A stretch of DNA of 64,000 nt from an uncultured Alphaproteobacteria bacterium (GTDB lineage Bacteria; Pseudomonadota; Alphaproteobacteria; HIMB59; GCA-002718135): positions 1-64,000 of the forward strand of contig CABYHW010000003.1 of assembly GCA_902518705.1 (NCBI GenBank), read 5' to 3'. How positions within the stretch are numbered: the first letter of the stretch is position 1; every line of letters starts with the position of its first letter. The position numbers and the translations under genes are program-made. The notes under the pieces were generated by a model. That model did not search any database. It worked only from the letters and a program-made list of their open reading frames with translations, and was not told the origin of the DNA. This document shows positions 45,388 through 56,650 of this stretch, in pieces.

Positions 45388-45622
45388 GTATTTTATTAAA
45401 TATTTCCTTAAATTCTAATGGGATAACTACTTTAGAAGTGAGAAAATCATAAATCTCATTATCGGAGAATTGATTAAATATCGATTTAATATCCTCAAGA
45501 TCTTTTTCAGTAAATTTATCTAACTGATTTATAAAATATCTTTTGTATAAAATATCTGTCTCTTTTGTTCCAGAGTAAGAAACCCTATATTTTATTGTTT
45601 TTTTTAGTGAATTGAATGACAT
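45374..45622 (-). CDS. sdhE: succinate dehydrogenase assembly factor SdhE
   Basis: 82 residues, full length. It has the SdhE/SDH5 flavinylation signature in a divergent form: YRVSYSGTKETDILYKRYF (normally R-S-x-R-G-x-x-E-x-D), followed by a helical bundle with FSDNEIYDFLTSK. SdhE helps attach FAD to the succinate dehydrogenase flavoprotein. It is co-oriented with and overlaps mfd, and is divergent from recG over about 40 nt. Confidence 0.85.
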   Translation of the reverse strand: MSFNSLKKTIKYRVSYSGTKETDILYKRYFINQLDKFTEKDLEDIKSIFNQFSDNEIYDFLTSKVVIPLEFKEIFNKILDEE

Positions 45623-45665
45623 AAAAATTGAATATAGAATATAGTTGATAATTTTATAAAAATCT

Positions 45666-47747
45666 ATGCGACCAGAAAAATTAAACTACATATTATCTTC
45701 AATATCTTCTCTTAAAGGAGTTGGTCCAAAGTTAGAACAAATTATTAATAAATTAGGTATATACAAGAATATTCATTTTGTTTGGAATATACCAAATAAT
45801 ATTCTTGAAAGAAAATTCTATGAAAATATTCATGATGCTGAGATTAATTCTTTAGTAACATTAAATTTAAAAATAATTAAACATGAACCTTCAAGGTTTA
45901 AAAGGCAACCCTACAAAATTAAATGTATCTGTGGAGATACAAATATTGATTTAGTTTATTTTAATGCAAGACATCCTATGTTGAGACAAATGCTTCCAAC
46001 AAATGAAAATAGATTAATATCTGGAAAATTAGAATATTTTAGAAACACATTTCAAATAACGCACCCTAGTCATGTAAGTGCTTTAAACAATAATAAAATA
46101 ATCAAAAGTAAAGAGGCAGTTTACAGTTTAACTAGTGGTCTAAATCAAAAAATAATGAATAAATTAACCGATCAAATATTAAATAATTTACCAAATTTTA
46201 ATGAATGGATAGAAGCTTCAATATTAAATAAATATAAATTTAAACAATGGAATGAAGCAGTTAAAAATCTTCATAATCCAAGTGATAATAGTATAAAAAA
46301 TAAAAATTTACTAAGAAGAAGACTAGCATTTGATGAATTATTATCTCATCAATTAGCTATAGGCATTATGAGAAATTTTAATCAAAAGAAAAAAGGTCTT
46401 AAAATTGCAAGTGAAAATAAAATATTAAATAAATTTTATAGTAATTTGGATTTTCAACTCACAAATTCACAAAATAATGTAATCAAAGAAATACTTCAGG
46501 ACTTAGGAAGTTCTAATCAAATGATCAGATTGTTGCAAGGAGATGTTGGGTCTGGAAAAACTATTGTAGCTTTAATATCAATGATAAAAGTATTTGAAAG
46601 TAATTTTCAATCTGCTTTAATGGTGCCTACTACAATTCTTGCATTTCAGCATTATGAAAATATTTTAAATTTATTAAAAGATTCAAAAATAAATGTGCTT
46701 GTTCTTACAGGAAAGGATAAGGGCAAGGAAAGGAAAGAAAAATTAGATGAAATTGCAAATGGAAAAGCAGATATTATAATTGGGACACATGCTTTAATAC
46801 AAGATACTGTTAAATTTAAAAATTTAGGTTTAGCTGTTATTGATGAACAACATAGATTTGGTGTTTATCAAAGAATGGTATTTAACCATAAAAATCATAA
46901 ACCAAATATATTAGTAATGAGTGCGACTCCCATTCCAAGAACATTAACTTTAGCAGCATATGGAGATATGAAAGAGAGTAAATTAATTGAAAAACCTTTA
47001 GGTCGTAAACCAATTATAACTAGCTCTTTGTCATTAAAAAAAGAAAATCAACTTATTGATAGAATAAAAGAAAAAATTAAAAATTCATCTTCAAAATTTT
47101 ACTGGGTATGCCCTTTAATTGAAGAATCTGAAGAGTTAGATCTAAAAGCTGCGGAGGAAAGATACAAAATTTTAAAAAAATTTTTCAAAAATAAAGTTCT
47201 TTTAATGCATGGACGTTTAAGTGAAATAGAAAAAGAAGAAATAATGACAAAATTTAAAAATGAGGATTATAGAATTTTAGTTTCAACAACTGTTATTGAA
47301 GTTGGTGTAGATATTCCTTCTGCAACAACAATTGTAATTGAACATGCAGAAAGATTCGGTTTAGCTCAACTTCATCAATTGAGAGGTCGTGTTGGTAGAA
47401 ATGATATTCAATCATATTGCATACTTTTACATAAAGATAATATTGGGGAAATTTCAAAACAAAGAATTGATATAATGAAGCAAACAAATGATGGTTTTAA
47501 AATTGCTGAAGAAGATCTAAAAATAAGAGGTCCAGGAGAAATTTTAGGTAAAAAACAATCTGGCAGCCCATCTTTTTATGTAGCTGATCTTAGTTTTGAT
47601 TACGATCTATTAGAAGATGCAAAAATTATGGTAGAAGATATATTATCCAAAAATCCAAAATTAGAAAACATAGAAGGAGAAAATCTTCGAAACTTATTGT
47701 ATCTTCAAGAAAGAGATGCAGCAATTTTAACACTGACTGCTGGATAA
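45666..47747 (+). CDS. recG: ATP-dependent DNA helicase RecG
   Basis: 693 residues, full length. An N-terminal wedge/OB region (LKGVGPKLEQIINKLGI, then YFRNTFQITHPSHV) precedes the helicase: Walker A GDVGSGKT near residue 293, DEQHRFG as motif II, SATPIPRTL as motif III, and HQLRGRVGRN as motif VI, with the TRG-like tail LKIRGPGEILGKKQSG. RecG remodels stalled replication forks and branched DNA. Its stop is five nucleotides before the start of the YkgJ-like gene. Confidence 0.96.
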   Translation: MRPEKLNYILSSISSLKGVGPKLEQIINKLGIYKNIHFVWNIPNNILERKFYENIHDAEINSLVTLNLKIIKHEPSRFKRQPYKIKCICGDTNIDLVYFNARHPMLRQMLPTNENRLISGKLEYFRNTFQITHPSHVSALNNNKIIKSKEAVYSLTSGLNQKIMNKLTDQILNNLPNFNEWIEASILNKYKFKQWNEAVKNLHNPSDNSIKNKNLLRRRLAFDELLSHQLAIGIMRNFNQKKKGLKIASENKILNKFYSNLDFQLTNSQNNVIKEILQDLGSSNQMIRLLQGDVGSGKTIVALISMIKVFESNFQSALMVPTTILAFQHYENILNLLKDSKINVLVLTGKDKGKERKEKLDEIANGKADIIIGTHALIQDTVKFKNLGLAVIDEQHRFGVYQRMVFNHKNHKPNILVMSATPIPRTLTLAAYGDMKESKLIEKPLGRKPIITSSLSLKKENQLIDRIKEKIKNSSSKFYWVCPLIEESEELDLKAAEERYKILKKFFKNKVLLMHGRLSEIEKEEIMTKFKNEDYRILVSTTVIEVGVDIPSATTIVIEHAERFGLAQLHQLRGRVGRNDIQSYCILLHKDNIGEISKQRIDIMKQTNDGFKIAEEDLKIRGPGEILGKKQSGSPSFYVADLSFDYDLLEDAKIMVEDILSKNPKLENIEGENLRNLLYLQERDAAILTLTAG

Positions 47748-47752
47748 TAGTT

Positions 47753-48190
47753 ATGGATATAGAAAAAGGTATTAGATTTGAATGCCAGGGTTCTGGAAAT
47801 TGTTGTGTTTCAAGAGGTACCTATGGTTTTGTTTATTTAAGTAAGAAAGATATTAAAAAATTGTCAGATGGATTTAAAATAACTGAACAAAACTTTGTAA
47901 AAAACTATTGTCAAAAAACTGATGGTTTCATTCACTTAAAGGAACTAAAAAAAAATAATGGAAATTGCATATTTTTGAAAGATAACAAATGCACTGTTTA
48001 TAAGTCGAGACCTATACAATGTAGAACTTGGCCTTTTTGGCCTGAAAATATGAATACAAAAACTTGGAATAACGATATTGCTAAAAATTGCCCTGGTGTA
48101 GGTAAAGGTAAAGTAAAAACGAAAAAAGAAATTTTAAAGCAAGTACAAATTGATTATGAAAACGAATTAAATATTAGGAATAAAAATTAA
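47753..48190 (+). CDS. YkgJ family cysteine-cluster protein
   Basis: 145 residues. The cysteine cluster is complete: FECQGSGNCCVSRG at 9-22, GNCIFLKDNKCTVYKSRPIQCRTWPFWPE around residues 77-102, and a final NCPG near 120. Members probably bind a metal or Fe-S cluster; function is not established. It is downstream of and co-oriented with recG, and converges on the small gene at 48187. Confidence 0.85.
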   Translation: MDIEKGIRFECQGSGNCCVSRGTYGFVYLSKKDIKKLSDGFKITEQNFVKNYCQKTDGFIHLKELKKNNGNCIFLKDNKCTVYKSRPIQCRTWPFWPENMNTKTWNNDIAKNCPGVGKGKVKTKKEILKQVQIDYENELNIRNKN

Positions 48191-48369
48191 CCTTCAGACT
48201 CAAATTCCATTTCTTTAAAATATCCAATATATTTATTAGTCTTTTTCTTAAGCAATATCTTTATTGTTGTTCCTTCAAGAACTACCTCAAGAATGTTGTC
48301 ATTTTTTTTTAAAATATCACAATTTTTCTCAATACCAGATGCAATATTTTTAATTTTTGCTTTTTTCAT
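48187..48369 (-). CDS. small basic protein of unknown function
   Basis: 60 residues, predicted soluble and beta-rich (ILEVVLEGTTIKILLKKKT), with a basic N-terminus MKKAKIKN and an acidic end (MEFESEG). No family is recognised and no Shine-Dalgarno is evident. It lies just downstream of tRNA-Lys on the same strand and overlaps the end of the YkgJ-like gene by four nucleotides. Confidence 0.45.
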   Translation of the reverse strand: MKKAKIKNIASGIEKNCDILKKNDNILEVVLEGTTIKILLKKKTNKYIGYFKEMEFESEG

Positions 48370-48375
48370 TTTGGA

Positions 48376-48451
<76 letters not shown>

Positions 48452-48501
48452 ATCAAGTTTGTATTCTATATAGTTCAAATATTGTAAGCGCAAGTGATTA
48501 A

Positions 48502-48993
48502 CTAAGAGTTTTTTTTATTAAGTTGTTCTAAAGTATTTTTAGAAACAAAATTTGAAACATCCCCGCCTAGTTTGTGAACTTCTTTAACAAAATTAGATGA
48601 AATGAATGAGTTTTTTTCAGAAGTCATAAGAAATATTGTCTCGATATCGGGGTTAAGTTGGTAGTTCATACCTGTCATTTGAAATTCGTACTCAAAATCG
48701 GATACTGCTCGTAAACCACGAATTATACATGTGGCATTTTGATCTTTAGCAAAAGTTGTAAGTAATCCTGATAATTCAGTAACATTAATTTTTGAATTTA
48801 ATTCATTTACAGAACTGATATCACTTTTGATAATATTAATTCTTTCTTGAACACTAAACAATGAATCTTTGCTAATATTATTAGCAACAGCTATTACTAA
48901 ATTATCTACTATTCTTAATGATCTTTTAATTATGTCCATATGACCTGCGGTCATGGGATCAAAAGTGCCCGGATATATTCCAATTTTATTCAT
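48502..48993 (-). CDS. coaD: pantetheine-phosphate adenylyltransferase
   Basis: 163 residues from the Met at 48993 (or 48996), since [22 protein letters not shown] is the canonical start; the frame is open to 49038 but that part lies inside gyrA. Nucleotidyltransferase motifs are [10 protein letters not shown] (TxGH) near residue 9 and ISSNFVKEV near 128 (ISSxxxR/K region). [12 protein letters not shown] is also conserved. It makes dephospho-CoA, the fourth step of CoA synthesis. The start overlaps the gyrA end by eight nucleotides. Confidence 0.95.
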   Translation of the reverse strand: MNKIGIYPGTFDPMTAGHMDIIKRSLRIVDNLVIAVANNISKDSLFSVQERINIIKSDISSVNELNSKINVTELSGLLTTFAKDQNATCIIRGLRAVSDFEYEFQMTGMNYQLNPDIETIFLMTSEKNSFISSNFVKEVHKLGGDVSNFVSKNTLEQLNKKNS

Positions 48994-51664
48994 CATTTTC
49001 AAATTCTTGTATTCTAGAAACAGAAACAATTCTATCACTTTGAGGAATTTTAAAAATACTCACACCTTTTGTGGATCTTCCAGCTATTCTAATTTGATTT
49101 ACATTAACTCTAATAATTTGACCTTTATCACTAACAAGAATAATTTCATCATTGTCCTGAACAACAAAACAATCGACAACTTCACCATTTTTTTCAGATG
49201 TCATTATTCCAGTTATACCTTTTCCTCCTCTGTTTGAAATTCTATATTCATAAGCGGATGATCTTTTTCCAAAACCCTTTGATGTTATAGCTAAAAGAAA
49301 TTCCTCATTATTATTTAATTCTTCAAATCCATTTTTAAGTGATGAAGTTTCTTTTCTACTTTGAGATGCCGCTCTTAAATATTCTTGTCGAATACTCATA
49401 TCAATCACTGAGTGTTTCAAGATTGCTAGAGAAATAATAGTATTTCCTTTATCTAATTTTATACCTCTAACACCAGATGAATTTAAACCAGAAAATAATC
49501 TTAATTTTTCAACTGGAAAACGTAAACATTTTCCATTTGATGAAGAAAGTAAAATATCGTCATCTATAGTACAAAGTTTAACACCAATTAATTCATCTTT
49601 TTCATCAAGCTTAATAGATACTTTGCCTGAGTCCCTCAGTTCTCTTTTTCCACTCTTAGCAATATCAATTAATTTATTTTTTCTAACCATTCCATTTTTG
49701 GTTGTAAAAATAACATAAAATTTTTCCCACTGATTTTCATCCAGAGGTAACGGTAGAAAAGTTGATATTTTTTCAGAATCTTTAAATGGCAATAAATTTA
49801 CTATAGGCTTTCCTCTTGCCTTTAAGCTAGCTTCAGGAACATCATGAGATTTTAGAGAATAAACTTTTCCTAATGAAGAAAAAACTAAAAGTTTAGTATG
49901 AGTATCTGCAAAGTGAATTTCTTTAACAAAATCTTCTTCTCTTGTTGACATGCCAGTTTTACCTTTGCCTCCTCTATTTTGAGAACGATAATTAGATAAT
50001 AGTGATCTTTTTATGTATCCATTATTTGAAATAGTTAAAACTACATCTTCTTGTTGAATATATCTTAAATCATCTACTTGCTCATATTCTTGATCAATAA
50101 TCTCACTACGTCTTTTAGTTGCAAATTCTTTTTTTATTTCAGTTAATTCATTTTCTATTTCCTTTAGAAGAATGTCTCTTGAATTAAGTATAGATAAGTA
50201 ATTTTTAATCTCTAAAATTAAACTTTCTAAATCTTTTTGTATATCTTCTCTTTCTAAAGCAGTTAATTTTTGCAGTCTTAATTCTAAAATAGCTTTAGAC
50301 TGTGCGTCAGAGAAATTAAAAGTGTTGCTTTTTAACTCTACAGTATCATCCTCAACTAATTTAATAAAATTAATATTTTGTTTAGATACTTTCCATTTCT
50401 TTTTAATTAATTTTTCTTTTGCTTCTTTTGTATCTTTTGAACTTTTTATTAATTCTATAATTTCATCAATATGTTCATTAGTAACAACTAATCCAACTAA
50501 AATATGAGCTTTTTCTCTAGCTTTTTTAAGATCAAATAATGTTCTTTTTATTATTACTTCTTCTCTGAAATCTAAAAATGAAGATAAAATTTCTTTTAAA
50601 TTCATTTGTTCCGGCTTACCTTTATTTAAAGCAAGCATATTAGAATTAAATGTAGTTTGGATTAATGTATGCTTATAGAGTTGATTGAGAATAATGTTTG
50701 AGTCTACATCTTTTTTTAATTCTATCACAACCCTCACACCGTTTCTATCTGACTCATCTCTTAAATCTGAAATTCCTTCAACAATTCCATTTTTTACAAT
50801 TTCTGCAATCCTTTCTAATAATTTTGATTTATTAACCTGATAAGGTATTTCATGGAGAATAATTGCTTCTCGGTCTTTTTTGAAATTTTCAATACTGGTT
50901 TTCGATCTAACTACACACCCTCCTTTTCCAGTTTCAAAAGCTTCAGTTATGCCTTTTTTACCAATTATTTGACCTCCTGTTGGAAAATCAGGACCAAAAA
51001 TATATTTTTGAAGATCTGATATTTTACAATCTGGATTTTTAATAAGATATAAAGATGCATCTATTACTTCTCCTAAGTTATGTGGGGCAATATTAGTAGC
51101 CATTCCAACTGCAATTCCCGATGCGCCATTTACTAAAAGATTTGGAAATTGAGATGGCAAAACTGATGGTTCTTTTGTTGTGTCATCATAATTAGGTTGA
51201 AACGTAACAGTATTTTTATCAATATCCTCAACAAGCCTCTCGGATACTTTAGCAAGTCGTGCCTCAGTGTATCTCATTGCTGCAGGAGGGTCTCCATCTA
51301 AAGATCCAAAATTTCCTTGACCATCAACTAACTCTAATCGCATAGAAAAATCTTGTGCCATTCTAACCATAGAATTGTAAATAGCTGAGTCTCCATGAGG
51401 ATGATATTTACCCATTACATCACCGACTATTCTTGCAGATTTTTTGTATGGTTTATTAAAATTGTACCCTGACTCACTCATAGAATACAATATTCTTCTA
51501 TGAACTGGCTTTAAGCCATCTCTACAGTCTGGAAGTGCCCTACTAACTATTACGGACATTGCATAATCCAGGTAGGATTTTTGCATTTCTTGCTCTAAAC
51601 TTACTGAAGGTATATTAGTAGGTTCTTGATTGTCGTTATTTGATGTATCTAAATCGTCAGGCAC
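48986..51664 (-). CDS. gyrA: DNA gyrase subunit A
   Basis: 892 residues, full length. The catalytic tyrosine is Y132 in [10 protein letters not shown] (E. coli Y122, offset 10). The quinolone-determining region reads [16 protein letters not shown]93 matches E. coli S83, and the position equal to E. coli D87 is asparagine (N97). The C-terminal beta-pinwheel carries the GyrA box as QNRGGKG near residue 548, and [12 protein letters not shown] later. With GyrB it introduces negative supercoils. It is followed by coaD with an overlap; a 142-nt AT-rich gap, where I see nothing, separates it from ssb. Confidence 0.97.
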   Translation of the reverse strand: MPDDLDTSNNDNQEPTNIPSVSLEQEMQKSYLDYAMSVIVSRALPDCRDGLKPVHRRILYSMSESGYNFNKPYKKSARIVGDVMGKYHPHGDSAIYNSMVRMAQDFSMRLELVDGQGNFGSLDGDPPAAMRYTEARLAKVSERLVEDIDKNTVTFQPNYDDTTKEPSVLPSQFPNLLVNGASGIAVGMATNIAPHNLGEVIDASLYLIKNPDCKISDLQKYIFGPDFPTGGQIIGKKGITEAFETGKGGCVVRSKTSIENFKKDREAIILHEIPYQVNKSKLLERIAEIVKNGIVEGISDLRDESDRNGVRVVIELKKDVDSNIILNQLYKHTLIQTTFNSNMLALNKGKPEQMNLKEILSSFLDFREEVIIKRTLFDLKKAREKAHILVGLVVTNEHIDEIIELIKSSKDTKEAKEKLIKKKWKVSKQNINFIKLVEDDTVELKSNTFNFSDAQSKAILELRLQKLTALEREDIQKDLESLILEIKNYLSILNSRDILLKEIENELTEIKKEFATKRRSEIIDQEYEQVDDLRYIQQEDVVLTISNNGYIKRSLLSNYRSQNRGGKGKTGMSTREEDFVKEIHFADTHTKLLVFSSLGKVYSLKSHDVPEASLKARGKPIVNLLPFKDSEKISTFLPLPLDENQWEKFYVIFTTKNGMVRKNKLIDIAKSGKRELRDSGKVSIKLDEKDELIGVKLCTIDDDILLSSSNGKCLRFPVEKLRLFSGLNSSGVRGIKLDKGNTIISLAILKHSVIDMSIRQEYLRAASQSRKETSSLKNGFEELNNNEEFLLAITSKGFGKRSSAYEYRISNRGGKGITGIMTSEKNGEVVDCFVVQDNDEIILVSDKGQIIRVNVNQIRIAGRSTKGVSIFKIPQSDRIVSVSRIQEFENDE

Positions 51665-51806
51665 TAAAAAAATCCAAGTTTTCTAAGAAAAATTAAGAGT
51701 TTTTTATATCAAAAAGCACAATTTAAACCAATATAAATAAATGATTAAATTATATTAAAAAAATTATATTTTTCAGTAATTAAATAATAATATCTAATAT
51801 AAAAAT

Positions 51807-52280
51807 TTAAAAAGGGATATCTTCATCTAAATCATCAGAATCACCTGATTGATTTCCAAAAGAATTATCTTCAATTGGCTTGGATTGATCCATTTCTTGA
51901 GAATTATCTGATACCTGAGAATTATTATTTCTGCTGTCCAAGAGGGTTAAATTACAATTATATCCCTGTAAAATTACCTCTGTAGTGTATCTATCATTTC
52001 CATCTTTATCTTGCCATTTCCTTGTTTGAAGTTCTCCTTCAACATAAATTTTAGAGCCCTTTTTTACATATTTTTCTACTATATCGACTAAGCCGTCTCC
52101 AAAAACAACAATGTTATGCCAAGATGTTTTTTCTTTTTGTTCTTGAGTGTTTCTATCTTTCCATCTCTTTGAGGTAGCTATCGAAAATGAAGCCATTTTA
52201 GCTCCAGACTGCATAGATCTAATTTCAGGATCTCTTCCCAAGTTTCCTAATAAAATTGTTTTATTAACACTACCAACCAT
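51807..52280 (-). CDS. ssb: single-stranded DNA-binding protein
   Basis: 157 residues from the Met at 52280, since MVGSVNKTILLGNLGRDPEIR is the usual start; the frame is open to 52301. The OB fold spans about 1-110 with FSIATSKRWKDRNTQEQKEKTSWHNIVVFG and GSKIYVEGELQTRKWQDKDG. A Gln/Asn/Ser-rich linker leads to the acidic tip DEDIPF that binds partner proteins. It is divergent from uvrA by about 57 nt, and no GTTC-type alphaproteobacterial LexA site is seen there. Confidence 0.95.
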   Translation of the reverse strand: MVGSVNKTILLGNLGRDPEIRSMQSGAKMASFSIATSKRWKDRNTQEQKEKTSWHNIVVFGDGLVDIVEKYVKKGSKIYVEGELQTRKWQDKDGNDRYTTEVILQGYNCNLTLLDSRNNNSQVSDNSQEMDQSKPIEDNSFGNQSGDSDDLDEDIPF

Positions 52281-52337
52281 AAGAATTCTATATATATCCA
52301 TATAACATATTAACGTTATTAGATAACACTAATATTC

Positions 52338-55142
52338 ATGAATTTAGATAAAATTGTTATAAAAGGTGCGAGAGAGCACAATCTTAAAAATATAAACTTA
52401 GAAATACCAAAGAATAAACTCGTAGTAATAACTGGTGTAAGTGGCTCAGGAAAATCGACATTAGCATTTGATACAATTTATTCTGAGGGACAAAGAAAAT
52501 ATGTTGAAAGTCTTTCTGCATATGCAAGACAATTTCTTCAAATGATGAATAAGCCTGATGTAGACAGTATTGACGGTCTATCACCAGCTATTTCTATTGA
52601 ACAAAAAACTACTCAAAAAAATCCAAGAAGCACCGTTGGAACTGTTACGGAAATCTACGATTACCTAAGAGTACTATATGCTAGAGTCGGTGTTCCATAC
52701 TCTCCAACAACAGGTAAACCAATTAAATCACAATCAGTAAGTGAAATGACTGATCTTATAATTAAAAATAATATTGATAAGAGAATTTATATTTTATCTC
52801 CAATAGTTAGGGATAGAAAAGGTGAATATCGAAAAGAAATCGAAGATTTAAAAAAAAGAGGTTATCAGCGTCTCAAAGTTGATAATGTTGTCTATGATAT
52901 AGATGAAGTGCCTTCACTAAAAAAGAATTTTAAACATAATATTGATGTTGTAATTGATCGACTTGTTGTAAAAAAAAATATCCAACAAAGGCTGAGTGAA
53001 AGCATAGAAGTTGCTTTAACACTATCAGATGGTTTGTTATATTTAGAAAATTTGGATACAAATAAAATATCTGTGTTTTCATCAAAATTTGCATGTCCTG
53101 TATCTGGATTTAGTATCGAAGAAATTGAACCTCGATTATTTAGTTTTAATGCACCGCAAGGTGCGTGTTCTGAGTGTGATGGATTAGGAGTTGAAAAATA
53201 TTTTGACGAAAACAAGATTGTGCCAGATGAGACTAGATCGATTTCTGATGGAGCTATTAAACCATGGGAAACAAAAGTATTTGGGTATCAAAAAAAATAT
53301 TTTGTTGAAACAATAGATAAAATTTTAAAACAATTCAAAGTTAAGAAAAATGTTCCATGGAGTGAAATTCCAAAAAAAGTAAAAAATATAATTCTTTATG
53401 GAGATGAGAATAGTGAACTAAATTTTTTATATGATTTTGAGGGAATAATTAACTTTATTGATCGAAAATATGAGGAAACAGAGAGATGGTGGCTTCAGTA
53501 TGAATTAGAAAAATATTTATCAGAAAGAGACTGTGAAGTTTGCAATGGTTTCCGTCTTAATGAGAAAGCTTTAGCAGTAAGAATTGATGAAAATCATATT
53601 GGTAATATTACTAAAAAATCAATTAGCGAATGTTTATACTGGTTTTCATCACTTGAAAGTAAACTTGATAAAAATAATAAAAAAGTTGCTGAAGGAGTTA
53701 TTAAAGAAATAAAAGATAGATTAGTTTTTTTAAATAGAGTTGGTTTAGATTATTTATCATTAGCAAGAGCTAGTAAAACTTTATCAGGTGGGGAAAGTCA
53801 AAGAATTAGATTAGCAAGTCAAATTGGTTCAGGTTTAACAGGAGTTTTATATGTTTTGGATGAACCTTCTATTGGGTTACATCAAAAAGATAATCAACAA
53901 CTAATTGAAACTTTATTTCGATTAAGAGATTTAGGAAATACAGTAATTGTTGTTGAGCATGATGAAGATGCAATAAGACAATCAGATCATATAATTGATA
54001 TTGGTGTTAAAGCTGGCGTTAATGGAGGTCACATAATTGCAGAAGGAGGACTTAAAAAAATACTAAAAAATAATAAAAGTTTGACAGCAAAATATTTGAA
54101 TAAATCCTTAGAAATAGAAGTTCCAAAAAATAGAAGAAAATTTAATAAAAATAAAGTTTTTAAACTTAACAAAATAAAAACAAACAACTTAGATAATCTT
54201 AATATAACGTTACCTTTAGGGAATTTTATTACTGTGACTGGTGTTTCTGGAAGTGGTAAATCCTCATTGATTATTGATACTTTGTATCAAAGATTAGATG
54301 AGTATTTCAATAAATCATTAAATAAAGATGAAAGTCGTTTTAACTTTAAAGGTATTAATCATATTGATAAAGTAATTGATATTGATCAATCTCCTATTGG
54401 AAGAACACCAAGATCTAACCCAGCAACATATACAGGATGTTTTACTCCAATAAGAGATTGGTTTGCAAACTTAAATGAATCGAGTGCTAGAGGCTATAAA
54501 CCAGGTCGTTTTTCATTTAACGTTAAGGGTGGTAGATGTGAATCATGTGAAGGTGATGGTGTAAAAAAAATAGAAATGCATTTTTTAGCTGATGTTTATG
54601 TAGAGTGTGATATCTGCAAAGGTAAAAGGTATAATAGAGAGACTTTAGAAGTAAAATATAAAGATAAATCAATTTCTGATGTTTTAGAAATGACCGTTGA
54701 GGAAGGTTACAAATTTTTTGATAAAATTCCTGCAATAAAACAAAAATTACAAACTTTAATGGATGTCGGATTAGATTATATAAAAATAGGTCAATCAGCT
54801 ACTACTTTGTCAGGTGGTGAGGCGCAAAGAATAAAATTATCAAAAGAATTATCAAAAAGATCTACAGGAAAAACATTATATATTCTTGATGAGCCAACAA
54901 CTGGCCTTCATTTTGATGATGTTAAAAAATTACTTAAAATTCTTCATACCCTCGTTGACGAAGGAAACACTGTAATCGTGATTGAACACAATCTTGATGT
55001 TATTAAAACAGCTGATCATATAATTGATCTTGGTCCACTAGGAGGTGTTAATGGTGGCCAAATTGTTGGAACAGGAACACCTGAAGATATTGCAAATAAT
55101 AAAAAAAGCTATACAGGTGAATTTTTAAAGAAAATTTTATAA
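52338..55142 (+). CDS. uvrA: excinuclease ABC subunit A
   Basis: 934 residues, full length. Two ABC modules are present: Walker [13 protein letters not shown] (near residue 31) with signature [14 protein letters not shown], and Walker [12 protein letters not shown] (near 635) with [15 protein letters not shown]. Zinc-finger cysteines lie in ACPVSGF...CSECDGLG and in [12 protein letters not shown]...[10 protein letters not shown]. It recognises DNA damage with UvrB. Its divergent partner is ssb, and sodB follows 15 nt later on the same strand. Confidence 0.97.
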   Translation: MNLDKIVIKGAREHNLKNINLEIPKNKLVVITGVSGSGKSTLAFDTIYSEGQRKYVESLSAYARQFLQMMNKPDVDSIDGLSPAISIEQKTTQKNPRSTVGTVTEIYDYLRVLYARVGVPYSPTTGKPIKSQSVSEMTDLIIKNNIDKRIYILSPIVRDRKGEYRKEIEDLKKRGYQRLKVDNVVYDIDEVPSLKKNFKHNIDVVIDRLVVKKNIQQRLSESIEVALTLSDGLLYLENLDTNKISVFSSKFACPVSGFSIEEIEPRLFSFNAPQGACSECDGLGVEKYFDENKIVPDETRSISDGAIKPWETKVFGYQKKYFVETIDKILKQFKVKKNVPWSEIPKKVKNIILYGDENSELNFLYDFEGIINFIDRKYEETERWWLQYELEKYLSERDCEVCNGFRLNEKALAVRIDENHIGNITKKSISECLYWFSSLESKLDKNNKKVAEGVIKEIKDRLVFLNRVGLDYLSLARASKTLSGGESQRIRLASQIGSGLTGVLYVLDEPSIGLHQKDNQQLIETLFRLRDLGNTVIVVEHDEDAIRQSDHIIDIGVKAGVNGGHIIAEGGLKKILKNNKSLTAKYLNKSLEIEVPKNRRKFNKNKVFKLNKIKTNNLDNLNITLPLGNFITVTGVSGSGKSSLIIDTLYQRLDEYFNKSLNKDESRFNFKGINHIDKVIDIDQSPIGRTPRSNPATYTGCFTPIRDWFANLNESSARGYKPGRFSFNVKGGRCESCEGDGVKKIEMHFLADVYVECDICKGKRYNRETLEVKYKDKSISDVLEMTVEEGYKFFDKIPAIKQKLQTLMDVGLDYIKIGQSATTLSGGEAQRIKLSKELSKRSTGKTLYILDEPTTGLHFDDVKKLLKILHTLVDEGNTVIVIEHNLDVIKTADHIIDLGPLGGVNGGQIVGTGTPEDIANNKKSYTGEFLKKIL

Positions 55143-55157
55143 ATCAAAGGAAACAAA

Positions 55158-55754
55158 ATGATAAATCTAGAGTTACCAGATCTACCCTACAGTAAAGATG
55201 CTCTAATGCCGTATATGTCGGCTGAAACTTTGGAGTTGCATCATGATAAGCACCACATGGCTTACATTACTAATGGAAATAAGTTTATTAAAGAACAAAA
55301 TATATCAGATGATAATGTTAATGATATAGTAATCAACTCTTATCAAAAAAATGCTCCAATATTCAACAATGTAGCTCAGCATATAAATCATGTTCATTTT
55401 TGGGAAGTAATGAAAAATAATCCAGATGGTAAAATTCCCTCTGAGCTCGAAAGTAAGATAGTTTCAGATATTGGTTCAGTTGAAAAAATGAAAGAAGATT
55501 TTATAAATGCTGGTATTGGACAATTTGGGTCAGGTTGGTGTTGGTTAGTCTTAAATAATGGAAAATTAGAAATTACTAAAACACCAAATGGGGAAAACCC
55601 AATCGTACATGGTCATACTCCTCTACTTGGTTGTGATGTTTGGGAACACTCATATTATGTTGATTATAGAAATAGAAGACCTGATTATTTAAAAGCTTTT
55701 ATCGATAATTTAGTTAATTGGGAAAAAGTTACAGAAAACTTAAATAACGCTTAA
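55158..55754 (+). CDS. sodB: superoxide dismutase, Fe type
   Basis: 198 residues. Metal ligands are H28 (LHHDKHHMAY), H78 (QHINHVHFW), and the aspartate and histidine in GCDVWEHSYYVDY. A glutamine at Q74 and FGSGWCWLV point to the iron rather than manganese subtype, though dual use is possible. No signal peptide, so cytoplasmic. An AAAGGAAAC sequence before the ATG acts as ribosome-binding site. It overlaps the end of the convergent secF gene by four nucleotides. Confidence 0.95.
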   Translation: MINLELPDLPYSKDALMPYMSAETLELHHDKHHMAYITNGNKFIKEQNISDDNVNDIVINSYQKNAPIFNNVAQHINHVHFWEVMKNNPDGKIPSELESKIVSDIGSVEKMKEDFINAGIGQFGSGWCWLVLNNGKLEITKTPNGENPIVHGHTPLLGCDVWEHSYYVDYRNRRPDYLKAFIDNLVNWEKVTENLNNA

Positions 55755-56650
55755 TCATCTTCATCTTGCGGTCTAAACTTAAAAATTAATAAAGTTGGGA
55801 CCGCAATAAAAACAGATGAATAAGTACCAATTATTACACCTATAATCATTGTTAAAGCAAAAGGTCTAATAACCTCTCCACCAAATATAAATAAAGAAAC
55901 TAATGCAAGAAGCGTTGTTAAACTTGTCATTATAGTTCTGGATAAAGTGTTATTAACTGATAAGTTAAATAAATCTACCAATTCTAGTTTTTTATATTTT
56001 CTTAAGTTTTCACGAACTCTATCAAAGATCACTACTGTATCATTAATAGAATATCCAGCAATTGTAAGAATTGCTGCTATTGTTGCAAGAGAAAATTCTA
56101 CATTAAGAATAGATAGCAATCCAAGAGTAAACAATACATCATGAGTTAATGCAACAACTGCGCCGAAACCAAATTGCCATTCAAAACGCAACCAAATGTA
56201 AATTAAAATGGCAATTAGTGCAAAAGAAACAGCTTGAAATCCTCTAAACAGAAGCTCAGAACTAATTGTAGGACCAACAAATTCAGACCTTCTAAACTCA
56301 ACAACCTTGTCTTGAATTAAATTTTTGACAGAATTAACTGTTTGAATACTTTCTTGATTACTTTTATTTTGAAGTCGAATTAAAATAATATTCTCATTAC
56401 CAAATTCCTGTAAAGATACATCACTATAAGAAGAAGATAAAATTTCTCTTAGCTCACCAATTGAAGTATTTTTTGTACTTACTTCAATTAAAGTACCTCC
56501 TTTAAAATCAATTCCAAGATTTAAACCCTTTATACTTAATAAGCATATTGAGATTAATATGGCTAAAATAGAAAAAATTAAAAAATTTCTTCTTAAGCCT
56601 AAAAAATTAATATTAGGCTCAACTGGAATAATTTTATTTAAACCAAACAT
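55751..56650 (-). CDS. secF: protein translocase subunit SecF
   Basis: 299 residues. An N-terminal helix (FLIFSILAILISICLL) is followed by the DFKGGT signature at about 53-58 and a periplasmic domain. Five more helices include ATIAAILTIAGYSINDTVVIFDRVREN, the family hallmark. With SecD it uses the proton gradient to help complete protein export. Its ATG shares a base with the secD stop. The order yajC-secD-secF is standard. Confidence 0.96.
   Translation of the reverse strand: MFGLNKIIPVEPNINFLGLRRNFLIFSILAILISICLLSIKGLNLGIDFKGGTLIEVSTKNTSIGELREILSSSYSDVSLQEFGNENIILIRLQNKSNQESIQTVNSVKNLIQDKVVEFRRSEFVGPTISSELLFRGFQAVSFALIAILIYIWLRFEWQFGFGAVVALTHDVLFTLGLLSILNVEFSLATIAAILTIAGYSINDTVVIFDRVRENLRKYKKLELVDLFNLSVNNTLSRTIMTSLTTLLALVSLFIFGGEVIRPFALTMIIGVIIGTYSSVFIAVPTLLIFKFRPQDEDD

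Noticed and set aside
52281-52337. SOS/LexA box between ssb and uvrA
   Set aside because: Expected from gene content, but no GTTCN7GTTC or GAACN7GAAC pattern is present in the gap.
52892-53215. 107-codon minus-strand frame
   Set aside because: Antisense shadow of uvrA, whose ABC and zinc-finger motifs are intact.
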